34,795 nt of DNA from an uncultured Verrucomicrobiales bacterium (GTDB lineage: Bacteria; Verrucomicrobiota; Verrucomicrobiia; Verrucomicrobiales; Akkermansiaceae), in NCBI GenBank assembly GCA_937944055.1, contig CALDZJ010000049.1, positions 1 to 34,795 on the forward strand, read 5' to 3'. The translations under genes and the position numbers were made by a program. A model generated the notes under the pieces. That model searched no databases and was not told the DNA's origin. It was given only the letters and a program-made list of their open reading frames with translations. Positions 25,150 through 34,290 of the stretch are shown here, piece by piece; positions within the stretch are counted from its first letter, which is position 1, and the number at the start of each line of letters is the position of its first letter.

Positions 25150-26032
25150 CGAGGAAGTTGATCGATTGGCTGATTTGGAACCAACAAACGAGCCCGACGA
25201 AGAGGGTGGAGGATAGAATTCCGATCGCGATTTGGTGGCTCTGGTTTGTGATATCTACGGGCCATTCTTTAATGCCAAAGTACATGATCAAAGTCACTTG
25301 GCTGATGAGAAAAAGGATGGGAAAGAGGAAGAATAAGGGCCTCCAAACCTTGCTCGCGGGCTTGAGCCCGGGATGGGTGGTGACGCTGCGGTTCCAAAGC
25401 CGAGCCCAGCCAAAAAGGACAACGAAACACCAGAGAGCATTAAAGACGGGGATGAAGAGGAAGCGGACTGCCTTGCCGCCATCGATGAGGGCGCCAAACA
25501 TTTTCATCATTTCCCAGGCCCGGTGAAGATAGACCACACTCAGAAAGAGCCAGAAAGTTAAGCCGAGCCCGGCCAGTGAGTAGAAAATCGGTTTGGTGTC
25601 TAGGTCAGAGCTTTTCCAAGCGATGTAGAAGAGTCCAGCACTGACGATGAGTGTGAGGAGAAATTGGGGAAAATTTGTCCGGTGTAAATGAGGGAGATAA
25701 AGTCCACCAGGTGGGCCATCTGCGATGGTGCGGACTTTTGGGGTGGCGTAGGGATCGTCATCACCGAGATCGGAAGGGGGCGGATCCGTTGGTTTCTTTT
25801 TTGGAGCTGGGATGAGCCCCATGATGGATGAGGCAGCTTGCCGAGTCTCGTCACCTTCTTGCCAGACTTGATGGTGGCCGAGCAGTGTTTGATCAATCGC
25901 CAATAAGCGAAGATCACGAAAATCCATGGGGCCTTGCTCCGTCCGTCCAATTTCACAATACCACAACGCGGAGCCAGCGGACTTGCGAGGCAGAGCTTGA
26001 GAAGAATGATCGCGAGACGGGAGTAAGGCCAC
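25133..26032 (-). CDS. Membrane protein with N-terminal GYF-type (DUF4339) domain
   Basis: A 299-residue protein. Residues about 23-72, LWYCEIGRTEQGPMDFRDLR to VWQEGDETRQAAS, match the bacterial GYF_2 pattern: aromatic start, GP turn and a VW-x-x-G end. This is a small domain thought to bind proline-rich peptides. A proline/aspartate-rich linker follows, then about five hydrophobic segments from residue 122 on with a basic end (ARKKS). It starts at GTG 26032, 17 bases after the lpdA stop, so it is probably cotranscribed with lpdA, though no functional link is obvious. Function unknown. Confidence 0.78.
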   Translation of the reverse strand: MALLPSRDHSSQALPRKSAGSALWYCEIGRTEQGPMDFRDLRLLAIDQTLLGHHQVWQEGDETRQAASSIMGLIPAPKKKPTDPPPSDLGDDDPYATPKVRTIADGPPGGLYLPHLHRTNFPQFLLTLIVSAGLFYIAWKSSDLDTKPIFYSLAGLGLTFWLFLSVVYLHRAWEMMKMFGALIDGGKAVRFLFIPVFNALWCFVVLFGWARLWNRSVTTHPGLKPASKVWRPLFFLFPILFLISQVTLIMYFGIKEWPVDITNQSHQIAIGILSSTLFVGLVCWFQISQSINFLARKKS

Positions 26033-26049
26033 AGTGAGGGTGTTTCCTT

Positions 26050-27432
26050 TTAGAAATGGATGGCGTGACCGTCCGCGTCCAAGGTCGCCTCGTGGATGGC
26101 TTCCGCGAGGGTGGGGTGGGCGTGGATGGTGGCGTGGATGTCATCAATGGTCGCCTCTAAAGAGAGCGCGAGCCCCATCTCAGAGATCAGATCAGTGGCA
26201 TTTTCACCGATGATATGAGCGCCGAGTACCTCACCGTGTTCTTTGCCGAAGAGGAGCTTCACAAAGCCCTCGGTCTCGCCGCTTGCTTGTGCTTTACCGA
26301 GCGCCTGGTAAGGGAATTTTCCGACCTTGTAATCGGTGCCTTCTTCTTTCAGTGCGCGCTCGGTTTTTCCAACTGAAGCGACTTCTGGATAGCAGTAGGT
26401 GCAGCCGGGGAAGTCGCCGACGCGCTTTACGACGGCATCTTTTACGAACATCCCCTCGACACACTGCATCGCCTCGAAGCTGGCGGTATGGGCGAGCCAT
26501 GGAGGGCCTGAAATATCTCCGATGGCATAGACACCGGGGATGGAAGTTTGATAGCGGTCATCAATCTGGACCCAGCCGCGATCGGTGAGAGTGGGCTGTT
26601 GGCCGCCCGGTAGAACAGGTGAGACGCCGATAGCGACAAGGCAGCAATCTGCGGTGATTTCCTTCGTCCCATTCGAGTTTTCAACCGTGATGGTGACAGA
26701 TGACCCGTTATCTTTCGTGGCGGTTACTTTTGTATCAGTGAGGCAATTGATCCCCGCTTTCTTATAGCTTTTAGTGATCGCGCTACCTACCTCATCATCT
26801 TCTACAGGCAGACAGTTTGGCATCATTTCAACGATCGTCACCTCAGTGCCGAAGGCATTATAAATGTAGCCGAATTCCATTCCGATCGCTCCCGCGCCGA
26901 TGATCACCATCGATTTGGGCTGCTTTTCCAGAATCATCGCCTCCTTGGAAGAAATTACGGTCGTGCCATTATAAGGCAGCCCGGGGAGCTCGCGCGATTT
27001 TGCTCCGGTAGAAATAATGATGTTCTTTGTTTCGAGAATCTCAGTAGAGCCATCTTCTTTTTTCACCTCCACTTTTCCGGATGAGTGCACCGCGCCGAAG
27101 CCCTTCACATAGTCCACCTTATTCTTCTTAAAGAGGAACTCAATGCCCCCCGCCAAAGTGCTGGAGACCTTACGAGAACGCCCCACCACCTTTGACCAAT
27201 CATAGCTCAGATTATCGAAGCTCAGGCCAAATTTCCCAGCATCGTGCTTCATCTGGTGGTAAAGATGGGCATTTTTCAAAAGGGCCTTAGTGGGAATACA
27301 TCCCCAGTTTAGACAAGTTCCCCCTGCGCGTTCGACTTCTACGCAGGCTACCTTTTTCCCTAATTGACCAGCACGGATCGCCGCGACGTATCCGCCTGGC
27401 CCCCCTCCGATAACGACAAGATCGTAAGACAT
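26050..27432 (-). CDS. lpdA: Dihydrolipoyl dehydrogenase (E3)
   Basis: The FAD enzyme that reoxidises dihydrolipoyl groups in pyruvate and 2-oxoglutarate dehydrogenases and the glycine cleavage system, passing electrons to NAD. The FAD loop is VIGGGPGGYVAA. The redox disulfide is C40/C45 in GGTCLNWGCIPTKAL. The NAD loop is VIIGAGAIGMEFG, the second FAD motif is VYAIGDI, and the catalytic base motif HAHPTLAEA is near the end. Length 460 is normal. No E1 or E2 gene is nearby; lipA lies elsewhere in the window. ATG at 27432, divergent from the pseudouridine synthase gene. A GYF-type membrane protein gene follows. Confidence 0.95.
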   Translation of the reverse strand: MSYDLVVIGGGPGGYVAAIRAGQLGKKVACVEVERAGGTCLNWGCIPTKALLKNAHLYHQMKHDAGKFGLSFDNLSYDWSKVVGRSRKVSSTLAGGIEFLFKKNKVDYVKGFGAVHSSGKVEVKKEDGSTEILETKNIIISTGAKSRELPGLPYNGTTVISSKEAMILEKQPKSMVIIGAGAIGMEFGYIYNAFGTEVTIVEMMPNCLPVEDDEVGSAITKSYKKAGINCLTDTKVTATKDNGSSVTITVENSNGTKEITADCCLVAIGVSPVLPGGQQPTLTDRGWVQIDDRYQTSIPGVYAIGDISGPPWLAHTASFEAMQCVEGMFVKDAVVKRVGDFPGCTYCYPEVASVGKTERALKEEGTDYKVGKFPYQALGKAQASGETEGFVKLLFGKEHGEVLGAHIIGENATDLISEMGLALSLEATIDDIHATIHAHPTLAEAIHEATLDADGHAIHF

Positions 27433-27523
27433 GGGGGGACGGTGGAGAGTCGGCCAAAAAAATCAAGATCGAACCGCCTCGTGTCTTTTCTCCTACGTTC
27501 ATCTTTGCTTTTTCTTGCCTTTC

Positions 27524-27540
27524 CCGATTTCTGAAATCGG
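27524..27540. promoter_or_regulatory. Inverted repeat between lpdA and the rluA-like gene
   Basis: CCGATTT and AAATCGG flank the three bases CTG, 14 bases before the GTG start of the pseudouridine synthase. It could be an operator or a leader hairpin in the 122-base divergent gap. No clear promoter boxes were identified. Confidence 0.3.
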
Positions 27541-27554
27541 ACAAAGCTCCCCCC

Positions 27555-28373
27555 GTGGCGGATGACAAAAAGAAACGACCGAGGAGAAAGCACCAGCCCA
27601 TGGGCTTAGACATCATTCACGAGGACCGTGACATCATTGTCGTGAATAAGGCCGCCGGGCTTCTCACCATGGGCACTGGGCGGGATGGCGGGCGCACTGC
27701 CCACGCCGCGCTCGATGACTACGTAAAAAAAGGAAACTATAAATCCCATGAGCGTATCTTCATCGTCCATCGCCTGGATCGTGATACCTCTGGCGCCCTC
27801 GTCTTCGCTCGTAGTGAAAAAGCCAAGCTCACCTTACAGAAAAATTGGGAGCAAGCCGAGAAGACTTACCTCGCCTTTGTCGAAGGTCACCCAGATCCTC
27901 CCTCTGGCACCATTCAGACTTATCTCGCCGAGAATGAGGCCCGCCGCGTCTTCTCCACCAGTGACAAGAGAAAGGGTAAGCTCTCCACCACGAAATACCG
28001 CACCATCAAAGAAGTCGGAAAGCGTAGCCTCCTAGAAATCACCCTCCTCACTGGGCGTAAAAATCAAATCCGTGTCCACCTCGCTGACAAAGGCTGGCCG
28101 ATCGTCGGGGATAGTAAATATGGCCAGAAAATTCGGGATAACAAACGCCTCGCCCTCCACTCTCACATCCTCAGCTTTGATCATCCTTACAGCGGGGAGC
28201 GCATGACTTTTAAGTCACCTGCACCAGCGACTTTTCATAAAATGGCCGCCGCTCCAGAACCCGAGCCACCAAAGGCAGAAAAAAAGAATGAGGGGAAATC
28301 GACCTCCCCGCAGCGTGGTAAAACGCCCAAAAAACGCCCCCTTCGTCTTGACCAAAAACGGAAGAAAAAATGA
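27555..28373 (+). CDS. RluA-family pseudouridine synthase
   Basis: A 272-residue rRNA or tRNA pseudouridine synthase. The catalytic motif HRLDRDTSG is at residues 72-80 with the nucleophile D75. DIIVVNKAAGLLTMGTG opens the domain, and TGRKNQIRVHLADKGWPIVGDSKYG is the conserved second half. No S4 RNA-binding domain precedes it. A highly basic, low-complexity tail (last 40 residues, ending QKRKKK) probably helps RNA binding. The target cannot be assigned from sequence. The GTG at 27555 gives a short basic leader; an ATG at 27600 would start closer to the domain. Its stop overlaps the acyltransferase start (ATGA). Confidence 0.9.
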   Translation: MADDKKKRPRRKHQPMGLDIIHEDRDIIVVNKAAGLLTMGTGRDGGRTAHAALDDYVKKGNYKSHERIFIVHRLDRDTSGALVFARSEKAKLTLQKNWEQAEKTYLAFVEGHPDPPSGTIQTYLAENEARRVFSTSDKRKGKLSTTKYRTIKEVGKRSLLEITLLTGRKNQIRVHLADKGWPIVGDSKYGQKIRDNKRLALHSHILSFDHPYSGERMTFKSPAPATFHKMAAAPEPEPPKAEKKNEGKSTSPQRGKTPKKRPLRLDQKRKKK

Positions 28374-29560
28374 CCTCCTGGTCCACTCGCCTCCTCGCCC
28401 CCTTTCAGCGTCAAACCTCCTCTGGCCGCTATCTTCCGGAGATCGATGGCCTCCGCTGCCTTGCCGTATTTCTCGTCGTCCTATTCCACTCGCACGGGTT
28501 CTTCACGAGCGGGAATGAGCCTAGTACCGTCCCCGAGCTCCTCGCCGCAGGCCCCAGCGAGGGGCTGAAGCATATCCCGCACGCCATGATCGGCCGCGGC
28601 TGGTTTGGCGTGCAGATTTTTTTCCTCATCTCGGGCCTCGTCCTAGCCCTCCCATACGCAGCCCACTACCTCCATGGCGAGGAAAGACCGCTCGTGAAAA
28701 AATACTTCAAGCGCCGCCTAATCCGCATCGAGATTCCCTACATCATCGCGCTCACCTTCTTCTACATCCTCTCTTTTACCCTCTACCAAAATGGCTTCAT
28801 GCAGCGCCTCCCGAACTACGCCGTGGGCCTCATCTACGCCCACGGCCTCGTCTATGACGGCCAGCATAACCCACTCCTCTTCGTCGCTTGGACTCTCGAA
28901 ATCGAAGTGCAGTTCTACCTTCTCGTTCCACTCCTTTGTCGCATCTTTGCGCTTCCAAAAATCCCCCGCCGAGCACTCCTCATCATAGGCATCCTCAGCA
29001 TTGATCAGCTCTTCGGCGGCTCCTTCCCCGCCTTGAACGACTCCATCCTCCAGCAGAGCGTCTTCCGCCAGCTTAACTGGTTCCTCCCCGGCCTTCTCCT
29101 CGCCGATCTCTACCTCTCGCCTGGCCTTTGTCGCATTCGCGATGCCGGTGGCACCCGCTGGGCAGACCTCCTCGGCATCCCCGCTTGGCTCGCCGTCTTC
29201 ACCCTTATTGACTTCCACTTCAGCCTTAGTCCGCGCCCCTTCGTCCTACTTGCTGCCTTCTGGTGCATCCTTGCCGGGCCCACCCTTGGGCGCATTTTCC
29301 GTAACCGCTGGCTCACCGCCATTGGTATGATGTGCTACACCATCTACCTCTTTCATAACTTCTTCATCCACACCTTCTTCGGGCCCCATATCATCCGCCC
29401 CCTTCAGCCCTACCTTGAAGGGAATTGGCCTCTCGCCGCCATCTTTATCTGCGCCATGGCCGTCATCATCATCATCCTTTGCGGCTTCATTTATCTCCTC
29501 GTTGAGAGGCCCTTCGCGCGCGGGAAGCTTCCTTGGAAAAAAGCACCTCCTGCTTCCTAA
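28370..29560 (+). CDS. Acyltransferase family 3 membrane protein (OafA-like)
   Basis: A 396-residue integral membrane O-acyltransferase, a group that adds acetyl or other acyl groups to surface polysaccharides, lipids or peptidoglycan. The N-terminal signature LPEIDGLRCLAVFLVVLFHSHGF (about residues 22-44) includes the conserved Arg and the catalytic His. GWFGVQIFFLISGLVLALPY follows at about 77-96. About ten hydrophobic helices are seen in all. There is no C-terminal SGNH domain. It overlaps the pseudouridine synthase gene by four bases and precedes folE by 36, so the three likely form one transcript despite unrelated roles. Acceptor molecule unknown. Confidence 0.88.
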   Translation: MTSWSTRLLAPFQRQTSSGRYLPEIDGLRCLAVFLVVLFHSHGFFTSGNEPSTVPELLAAGPSEGLKHIPHAMIGRGWFGVQIFFLISGLVLALPYAAHYLHGEERPLVKKYFKRRLIRIEIPYIIALTFFYILSFTLYQNGFMQRLPNYAVGLIYAHGLVYDGQHNPLLFVAWTLEIEVQFYLLVPLLCRIFALPKIPRRALLIIGILSIDQLFGGSFPALNDSILQQSVFRQLNWFLPGLLLADLYLSPGLCRIRDAGGTRWADLLGIPAWLAVFTLIDFHFSLSPRPFVLLAAFWCILAGPTLGRIFRNRWLTAIGMMCYTIYLFHNFFIHTFFGPHIIRPLQPYLEGNWPLAAIFICAMAVIIIILCGFIYLLVERPFARGKLPWKKAPPAS

Positions 29561-29596
29561 AGCCCCCATCTTCGTGTATCTCTCACACCTTCTCTC

Positions 29597-30181
29597 ATGA
29601 AAAAAGCCCAAGTCATCGACCACCAGCGTATCGAAAACGCGGTCAAAGAAATCCTCATCGCGATCGGAGAAGACCCCTTACGCGATGGCCTCCTAGACAC
29701 CCCCGCTCGCGTGGCCCGAATGTATGGTGAAATTTGTAGTGGACTTCAGGAAGAACCCGCCGACCACCTTGATAAAACCTTCGCCGTCGAGCATGACGAG
29801 ATCATCGTCGTCCGGGACATCTCTTTTTACTCCATCTGTGAGCACCACCTCATCCCCTTCTTTGGCAAAGCACACCTCGCCTACCTTCCCGAAAGTGATG
29901 GCCGCATCACCGGACTCTCAAAGCTCGCGCGCCTTGTCGATGGCTTCGCACGCCGCCCCCAAGTTCAAGAGCGCCTCACTGGCGACATCGCGAACGCCAT
30001 TCAGGAAAAACTCGCCCCTCGTGGTGCCGCCGTCATCCTAGAAGCAGAACACCTCTGCATGTCGATGCGCGGCATTCGCAAACCCGGTGCACGCACCGTC
30101 ACCTCCTCCATGCGTGGGATCTTCCGCCAAAATGCCGCCTCCCGTGAAGAAGTTCTAAAACTCATCACCGCCACCCGCTAG
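29597..30181 (+). CDS. folE: GTP cyclohydrolase I
   Basis: It converts GTP to dihydroneopterin triphosphate, the first step to tetrahydrofolate. At 194 residues it has the standard short bacterial form. The zinc and substrate residues are in [20 protein letters not shown] and [11 protein letters not shown]. The N-terminal [14 protein letters not shown] and the [20 protein letters not shown] segment are canonical. Start ATG at 29597. It is last in a plus-strand group and converges on the rhomboid gene with 36 bases between, where no terminator stem is evident. Confidence 0.97.
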   Translation: MKKAQVIDHQRIENAVKEILIAIGEDPLRDGLLDTPARVARMYGEICSGLQEEPADHLDKTFAVEHDEIIVVRDISFYSICEHHLIPFFGKAHLAYLPESDGRITGLSKLARLVDGFARRPQVQERLTGDIANAIQEKLAPRGAAVILEAEHLCMSMRGIRKPGARTVTSSMRGIFRQNAASREEVLKLITATR

Positions 30182-30217
30182 GCATAACGCCACCCAGAAA
30201 TCGCCCTTCCGGCGCGC

Positions 30218-30865
30218 TTAGCGGATGAAGCGCTGCGCCACCAGGCTGATAAACGCCCCAGTCACAAAACCTCCAATGTGCGCCCCGTATGCGATCCCTT
30301 GCCCGTTTCCGAGCACTCCTAGAAAATCGAGAATGATCCCCACCACCCCTGCCGCCGCCAGTTCAGCAGAATGAACGGGGCGGGCGAGTGGCCAGACCTC
30401 AGCCTCTGGCCGTTCTTTCTGCACTGCGAGGCCGAAGTAAAAGCCCTCCAGCCCCATCAGCCCGCCACTCGCGCCCAGCACTGGAATCATACTATCGGGC
30501 TTCAGCATAATCTGCCCGATGGATCCGCCGATCGCCGTCAGCACGAAAACCAGCAGCAGCCAGCGCCAACCGCAGAGTTCAAAAACCACCACACCAAAAA
30601 TCCACAAAAAGAGGAGGTTTCCCAGAAGATGCGCCCCGTCTCCATGTAAAAATGCCGCGCTCAGAGTGCTGAAAAGACACGCGAAGCTTTGCCAAAAACC
30701 ATCATGGAAGGTCCCACTGCGTAACTCCTCCCAAGCTCCCGTCACCTCGGCGGGAATCATCATCCAAGCTCCCAGATCATGCACCCAGTCGATCACTGAA
30801 ATCAAGGTGATCACTCCCAGCAGAAGTAAAACTGGGAGGCGATTTCTCAGCGCATCATCAAGCAT
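30218..30865 (-). CDS. Rhomboid-family intramembrane serine protease
   Basis: A 215-residue membrane protease that cuts transmembrane segments of other proteins. The conserved FLHGDGAHLLGNLLFLWIFG (about residues 72-91), the catalytic serine in GASGGLMG and the catalytic histidine in AYGAHIGGFVTG are present, so it should be active. About six hydrophobic helices fit the basic rhomboid fold. It overlaps the truncated-haemoglobin gene upstream by eight bases on the same strand, which implies cotranslation. No substrate can be named; in this window the single-pass kinases are conceivable but unproven targets. Start ATG at 30865. Confidence 0.9.
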   Translation of the reverse strand: MLDDALRNRLPVLLLLGVITLISVIDWVHDLGAWMMIPAEVTGAWEELRSGTFHDGFWQSFACLFSTLSAAFLHGDGAHLLGNLLFLWIFGVVVFELCGWRWLLLVFVLTAIGGSIGQIMLKPDSMIPVLGASGGLMGLEGFYFGLAVQKERPEAEVWPLARPVHSAELAAAGVVGIILDFLGVLGNGQGIAYGAHIGGFVTGAFISLVAQRFIR

Positions 30866-31271
30866 GCGGACAGGGGCTTGTGGATTGCTCCGCGTCTTCT
30901 GGCTGGTTTCTCAGAAAATCCGCCACCTGAGAGAAAAACTGCATGATCGATGCTCGGATCCCCGGATCTGCGATGACCTCATCTGCCGCCGCGCCCATAA
31001 GCTGCACCCAGCGATCCCGCTCAGCCACCCCGATTTTGAAAGGGAGGTGCCGCCCTCTTAAGCGTGGGTGTCCCCGCTTCTCCAAATACCTCTGATCAGC
31101 TCCAAAGCGGAAGAGTAAAAAATCCCGCAAGCGCTCCTCCGCACCCGCCCAATCTCCCTCAGGATACATCGGGCCGATCAGATCATCCTCTCGCACCCCT
31201 GCATAAAATACCCGCGTAAGCTCAGCAAAGCCTGCCTCGCCCAAAGTCGCATAAATTAATTCCTCATCCAT
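30858..31271 (-). CDS. Truncated haemoglobin, group II-like
   Basis: A 137-residue globin of the 2-on-2 type. The diagnostic segment PRLRGRHLPFKIGVAERDRWVQLM contains the proximal haem histidine H75 and matches group II (GlbO/YjbI-like) proteins. The FY pair at residues 22-23 fits the B helix. Such proteins bind oxygen or nitric oxide and are linked to oxidative or nitrosative stress. A C-terminal tail of about 20 residues, EDAEQSTSPCPHA, is extra. The ATG at 31271 is preferred; a GTG two codons earlier is possible. It overlaps the rhomboid gene by eight bases and is divergent from the lectin-domain kinase (87-93 bases between). Confidence 0.88.
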   Translation of the reverse strand: MDEELIYATLGEAGFAELTRVFYAGVREDDLIGPMYPEGDWAGAEERLRDFLLFRFGADQRYLEKRGHPRLRGRHLPFKIGVAERDRWVQLMGAAADEVIADPGIRASIMQFFSQVADFLRNQPEDAEQSTSPCPHA

Positions 31272-31364
31272 CGTCACGTTCCACTCCTAGCTTGGCGCGC
31301 TCTTTCCTTAAAATCAAGGATTGCCGCCCTGCTATCGATTAGCCATTCTTTAACTTCAATCGTC

Positions 31365-34166
31365 ATGAGTGATTCCATTTCTTTTACTCCTCCAGAGCCC
31401 GCCGAGTTCACCAAACTTCTGAACGGTTATGAGGTAGATTTGCTAATCGCAAAAGGCGGAATGGGGGCCGTCTATCGAGCGACTCAGATTTCGCTCGATC
31501 GGGAAGTCGCCATCAAACTGCTCCCCGAGGAACTGAGTGGGCCAGAATTCCGCGATCAATTTAAGGCAGAAGCGCGCGCCATGGCTAAGCTGAACCACCC
31601 GAACCTCATCGGCATCTATGACTTTGGTGAAGCCAATGGCATGCCCTACATCGTCATGGAATACATCGGAGGTAAGTCGCTTTACTACTCCATCTACGGC
31701 AAAGCGATTGACCAAACCACCGCCGTAGAAATCATCACCGCCATCTGTAATGGCCTCAGCGCTGCTCATGAAGCAGGCATCATCCATCGAGACATCAAAC
31801 CCGCCAACATCCTCCTAGATACCAAGGCGAATCCCAAAATTGGCGACTTTGGACTCGCCTCCTCGATCGATGGCGATAGCGAAGAAGGAATCGCTTACGG
31901 CACCCCCGGCTATGCCGCCCCAGAAATCTACCATGATCAATCTAAGCTCGGAGTGACCTCAGACATCTATGCCGTCGGAGTGATTCTCTATGAGCTTCTG
32001 ACCGGTCAACTCCCAGGAACTCCAGCAAGCCCACCCTCCACGCTCGTCAGCTGTGATCCTCGCCTTGACGCCATTTTCAAAAAATCCACTCGCCGGAATC
32101 CCGAGCTGCGTTACCAAAGCGCGCGGGAACTCGCAAAGGACCTCCAAGAGATTCTCCCCAGCTTGGGTAAGGGGGCTACGGCAGGAGCGGCAAAGCCCAC
32201 CCTTAAGACCAGCGTGAAAACACAGAGCACGCCAGGAATTGCCCCCTCCCAGCCCAAGCTCGTCCCCTTGAAAAAGGACCAGTCTCCACCCGCCTCGAAA
32301 CCGAAGCTCGTGCCCATGCCCGCAGGCGGGCCACCAGCAGCCAAAAGAGTCAAAGACACCAAAGACACCAAAGGCGAGAAGCCAGCAAAGCCCTCAAAAT
32401 CAGCGGCGAAAAACACCGCCCATGCCCCCAGCGCTGGAGCCCCCCACGAGGCTGAGACAGAAGCCGCTCCCGCTCCCGCCCCCGTCATTGTAGAAACAGG
32501 GAGTAACTGGCCCATCATCCGGAACCTCCTCATCATCGCTTGTTTGGTCCCCGCCATCATCTTCACCTGGGGCCTTTATGAAAAGAAGCAGGAGAAGCGT
32601 AAGCTCGAGCGTGATGCGCAGAAACTCGAGGAACGGAATAAAGAAATCGAACGCGCCGCCCAGCAAGACGCGGCCCGCGCTGCCAAAGCCGAAAAGGAGC
32701 TCATCGCCGCTCAGGAAAAAGCTCGCCGGGACCAGTTTGAAAAAGAACGTCAAGCTGCCGCCGCTCGTGAAGAGGCAAAGACTCCCAGCGAGAGGCTGGA
32801 GGCCTTACGCGCTAAACTCTTCAGCGGAAGGCGGGATGAATTCCCGCGCGGGAGCATCGACCGCAGCACTCACCACCTCTTCTTCATCGATCGCGCTATG
32901 ACCTGGAGCGAGGCCTCTGAATTTGCCGAGCGTCACGGAGCTCACCTTGCCACCCCATCGAGCCAATCCGAGATTGACGCCATCGCCGCTCGGATGAGCG
33001 GGGAATATCAGCAGGTTTGGATCGGCGGCGGAGCCACCAGTCATACCGATTGGGGCTGGGTAAATGGTGACTCATGGACCTTTCGGAAACCTAGCAACAC
33101 CCTCGGATCATGCGCGGTGCTCACTGAAAACAGCGTGATCAAAGCACGCCCCAACGCAGAAAAAAACCCCTTCGTCATCCAGTGGTCCTATGATGGCTCT
33201 AATGCAGGCGCGGTGGAGGAACAGCTCTCACGCCTCGTCGCCACCTTAGATAGCCCCAGCCCCGCTTGGCCCCCCAGCAGCGTCTTCCATGAAAACCGCG
33301 TCTTCCTCCTCGTCTATAAATCAGTCTCCTGGGATGAAGCGGAGCTCATCGCTAGCAGTGCAGATGGCCACCTCGCCGTGGTCTCACAAGCTCTCGAGGG
33401 ACTCTTCATCCGTGACTACCTCCAAAGCGCGCTCCCCTCACAACAGTCCGCCTGGCTCGGCGCTTCCCTGATCAAAGGCGCATGGACCTGGGAAACCGGA
33501 GAACCCTGGAAAAAAGCCGCATGGGCTCCTAATTCCCCAGATGGCGGCCCCCGCGATACCGCCCTGCGCTTCCTAAATGCCCCAGATGCCGCCGGCTGGG
33601 ATGATGCCCAGCCCAGCGCCGGAAATGCCCAAGCCTTTCTCATCGAGTGGAGTAGTGATGCCGCCTCTAATGTCCCTAGCGGGCAAGCCGTGACCGCCGG
33701 GAATGAGGAACTTCAAAAATTACAAAACATTGGCCAGCGCCTCGTGAACAAAGAAGTGGAAGCCTATCAAAAAACCCTCGCCGGGAATCGTGACCAGTTT
33801 CTCTTCTTCGTGGGTCAATGGTATCGCCTCCTTACGAAGAATCAAAAAGAGAGCCTAGAGGCTTGGTATCTCAGCTTTGAAGATGCCCTCCCCGCCGATG
33901 GTGACCTCCTCCAAGAAATCAACACCGCGAGCTACCCCCCGAGAGTGAAGGAAGAATTTGATAAAGCTCGTAATCGTCAAGAGCGCAAGAAAGAAGCCTT
34001 CGATAAAATGCTCACAGCCCTCCGCCAGAACTACCTTAAGAAACTCCTCACAATGCGCGACCGCTATGAAAAAGATGGCCTCAAGGTCCAGATCGCAGGC
34101 ATTGATGCTGAGATTCAGGCCATTGGCCAAGATGGAAAAAGCTTCCTCGAGCACTTCTCTAATTAG
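31365..34166 (+). CDS. Membrane-anchored Ser/Thr kinase with coiled coil and two C-type-lectin-like domains
   Basis: A 933-residue Hanks-type kinase. The catalytic domain covers about residues 22-265: loop AKGGMGAVY (first glycine replaced by Ala), lysine K51, HRDIKPAN (141-148, D143), DFG 161-163, GTPGYAAPE. It is probably active. A Lys/Pro/Ala linker (about 270-380) leads to one membrane helix (about 382-406). A charged coiled coil follows (about 407-480), then two C-type-lectin-like domains. The first is at about 500-605 (TWSEASEFAERHGAHLATP, VWIGGG, WGWVNGDSW). The second is at about 640-762 (SWDEAELIASSADGHLAVV, AWLGASLIKGAWTW). Both lack the usual disulfide cysteines. A helical region ends it. 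The extracytoplasmic part probably senses a glycan or protein. Confidence 0.93.
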   Translation: MSDSISFTPPEPAEFTKLLNGYEVDLLIAKGGMGAVYRATQISLDREVAIKLLPEELSGPEFRDQFKAEARAMAKLNHPNLIGIYDFGEANGMPYIVMEYIGGKSLYYSIYGKAIDQTTAVEIITAICNGLSAAHEAGIIHRDIKPANILLDTKANPKIGDFGLASSIDGDSEEGIAYGTPGYAAPEIYHDQSKLGVTSDIYAVGVILYELLTGQLPGTPASPPSTLVSCDPRLDAIFKKSTRRNPELRYQSARELAKDLQEILPSLGKGATAGAAKPTLKTSVKTQSTPGIAPSQPKLVPLKKDQSPPASKPKLVPMPAGGPPAAKRVKDTKDTKGEKPAKPSKSAAKNTAHAPSAGAPHEAETEAAPAPAPVIVETGSNWPIIRNLLIIACLVPAIIFTWGLYEKKQEKRKLERDAQKLEERNKEIERAAQQDAARAAKAEKELIAAQEKARRDQFEKERQAAAAREEAKTPSERLEALRAKLFSGRRDEFPRGSIDRSTHHLFFIDRAMTWSEASEFAERHGAHLATPSSQSEIDAIAARMSGEYQQVWIGGGATSHTDWGWVNGDSWTFRKPSNTLGSCAVLTENSVIKARPNAEKNPFVIQWSYDGSNAGAVEEQLSRLVATLDSPSPAWPPSSVFHENRVFLLVYKSVSWDEAELIASSADGHLAVVSQALEGLFIRDYLQSALPSQQSAWLGASLIKGAWTWETGEPWKKAAWAPNSPDGGPRDTALRFLNAPDAAGWDDAQPSAGNAQAFLIEWSSDAASNVPSGQAVTAGNEELQKLQNIGQRLVNKEVEAYQKTLAGNRDQFLFFVGQWYRLLTKNQKESLEAWYLSFEDALPADGDLLQEINTASYPPRVKEEFDKARNRQERKKEAFDKMLTALRQNYLKKLLTMRDRYEKDGLKVQIAGIDAEIQAIGQDGKSFLEHFSN

Positions 34167-34174
34167 TTCACATC

Positions 34175-34218
34175 TCTTTAAGTTAAAGATTGACCATTAC
34201 AAACTAGCCTCATTTTAC
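34175..34218 (+). promoter_or_regulatory. Possible promoter and operator before the repeat lipoprotein
   Basis: Seven-base arms TCTTTAA/TTAAAGA flank a single G (34175-34189) and abut TTGACC (34190-34195), a good -35 box. The best -10 at 17 bases is a poor TTTTAC. The 124-base gap otherwise holds nothing recognised. Confidence 0.3.
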
Positions 34219-34290
34219 ACCGATTATTCTTGTAGATTGGCTAAGAACATGAGGTAGAGTCAGCGCGTAACAACGAACATACCCCATCTA

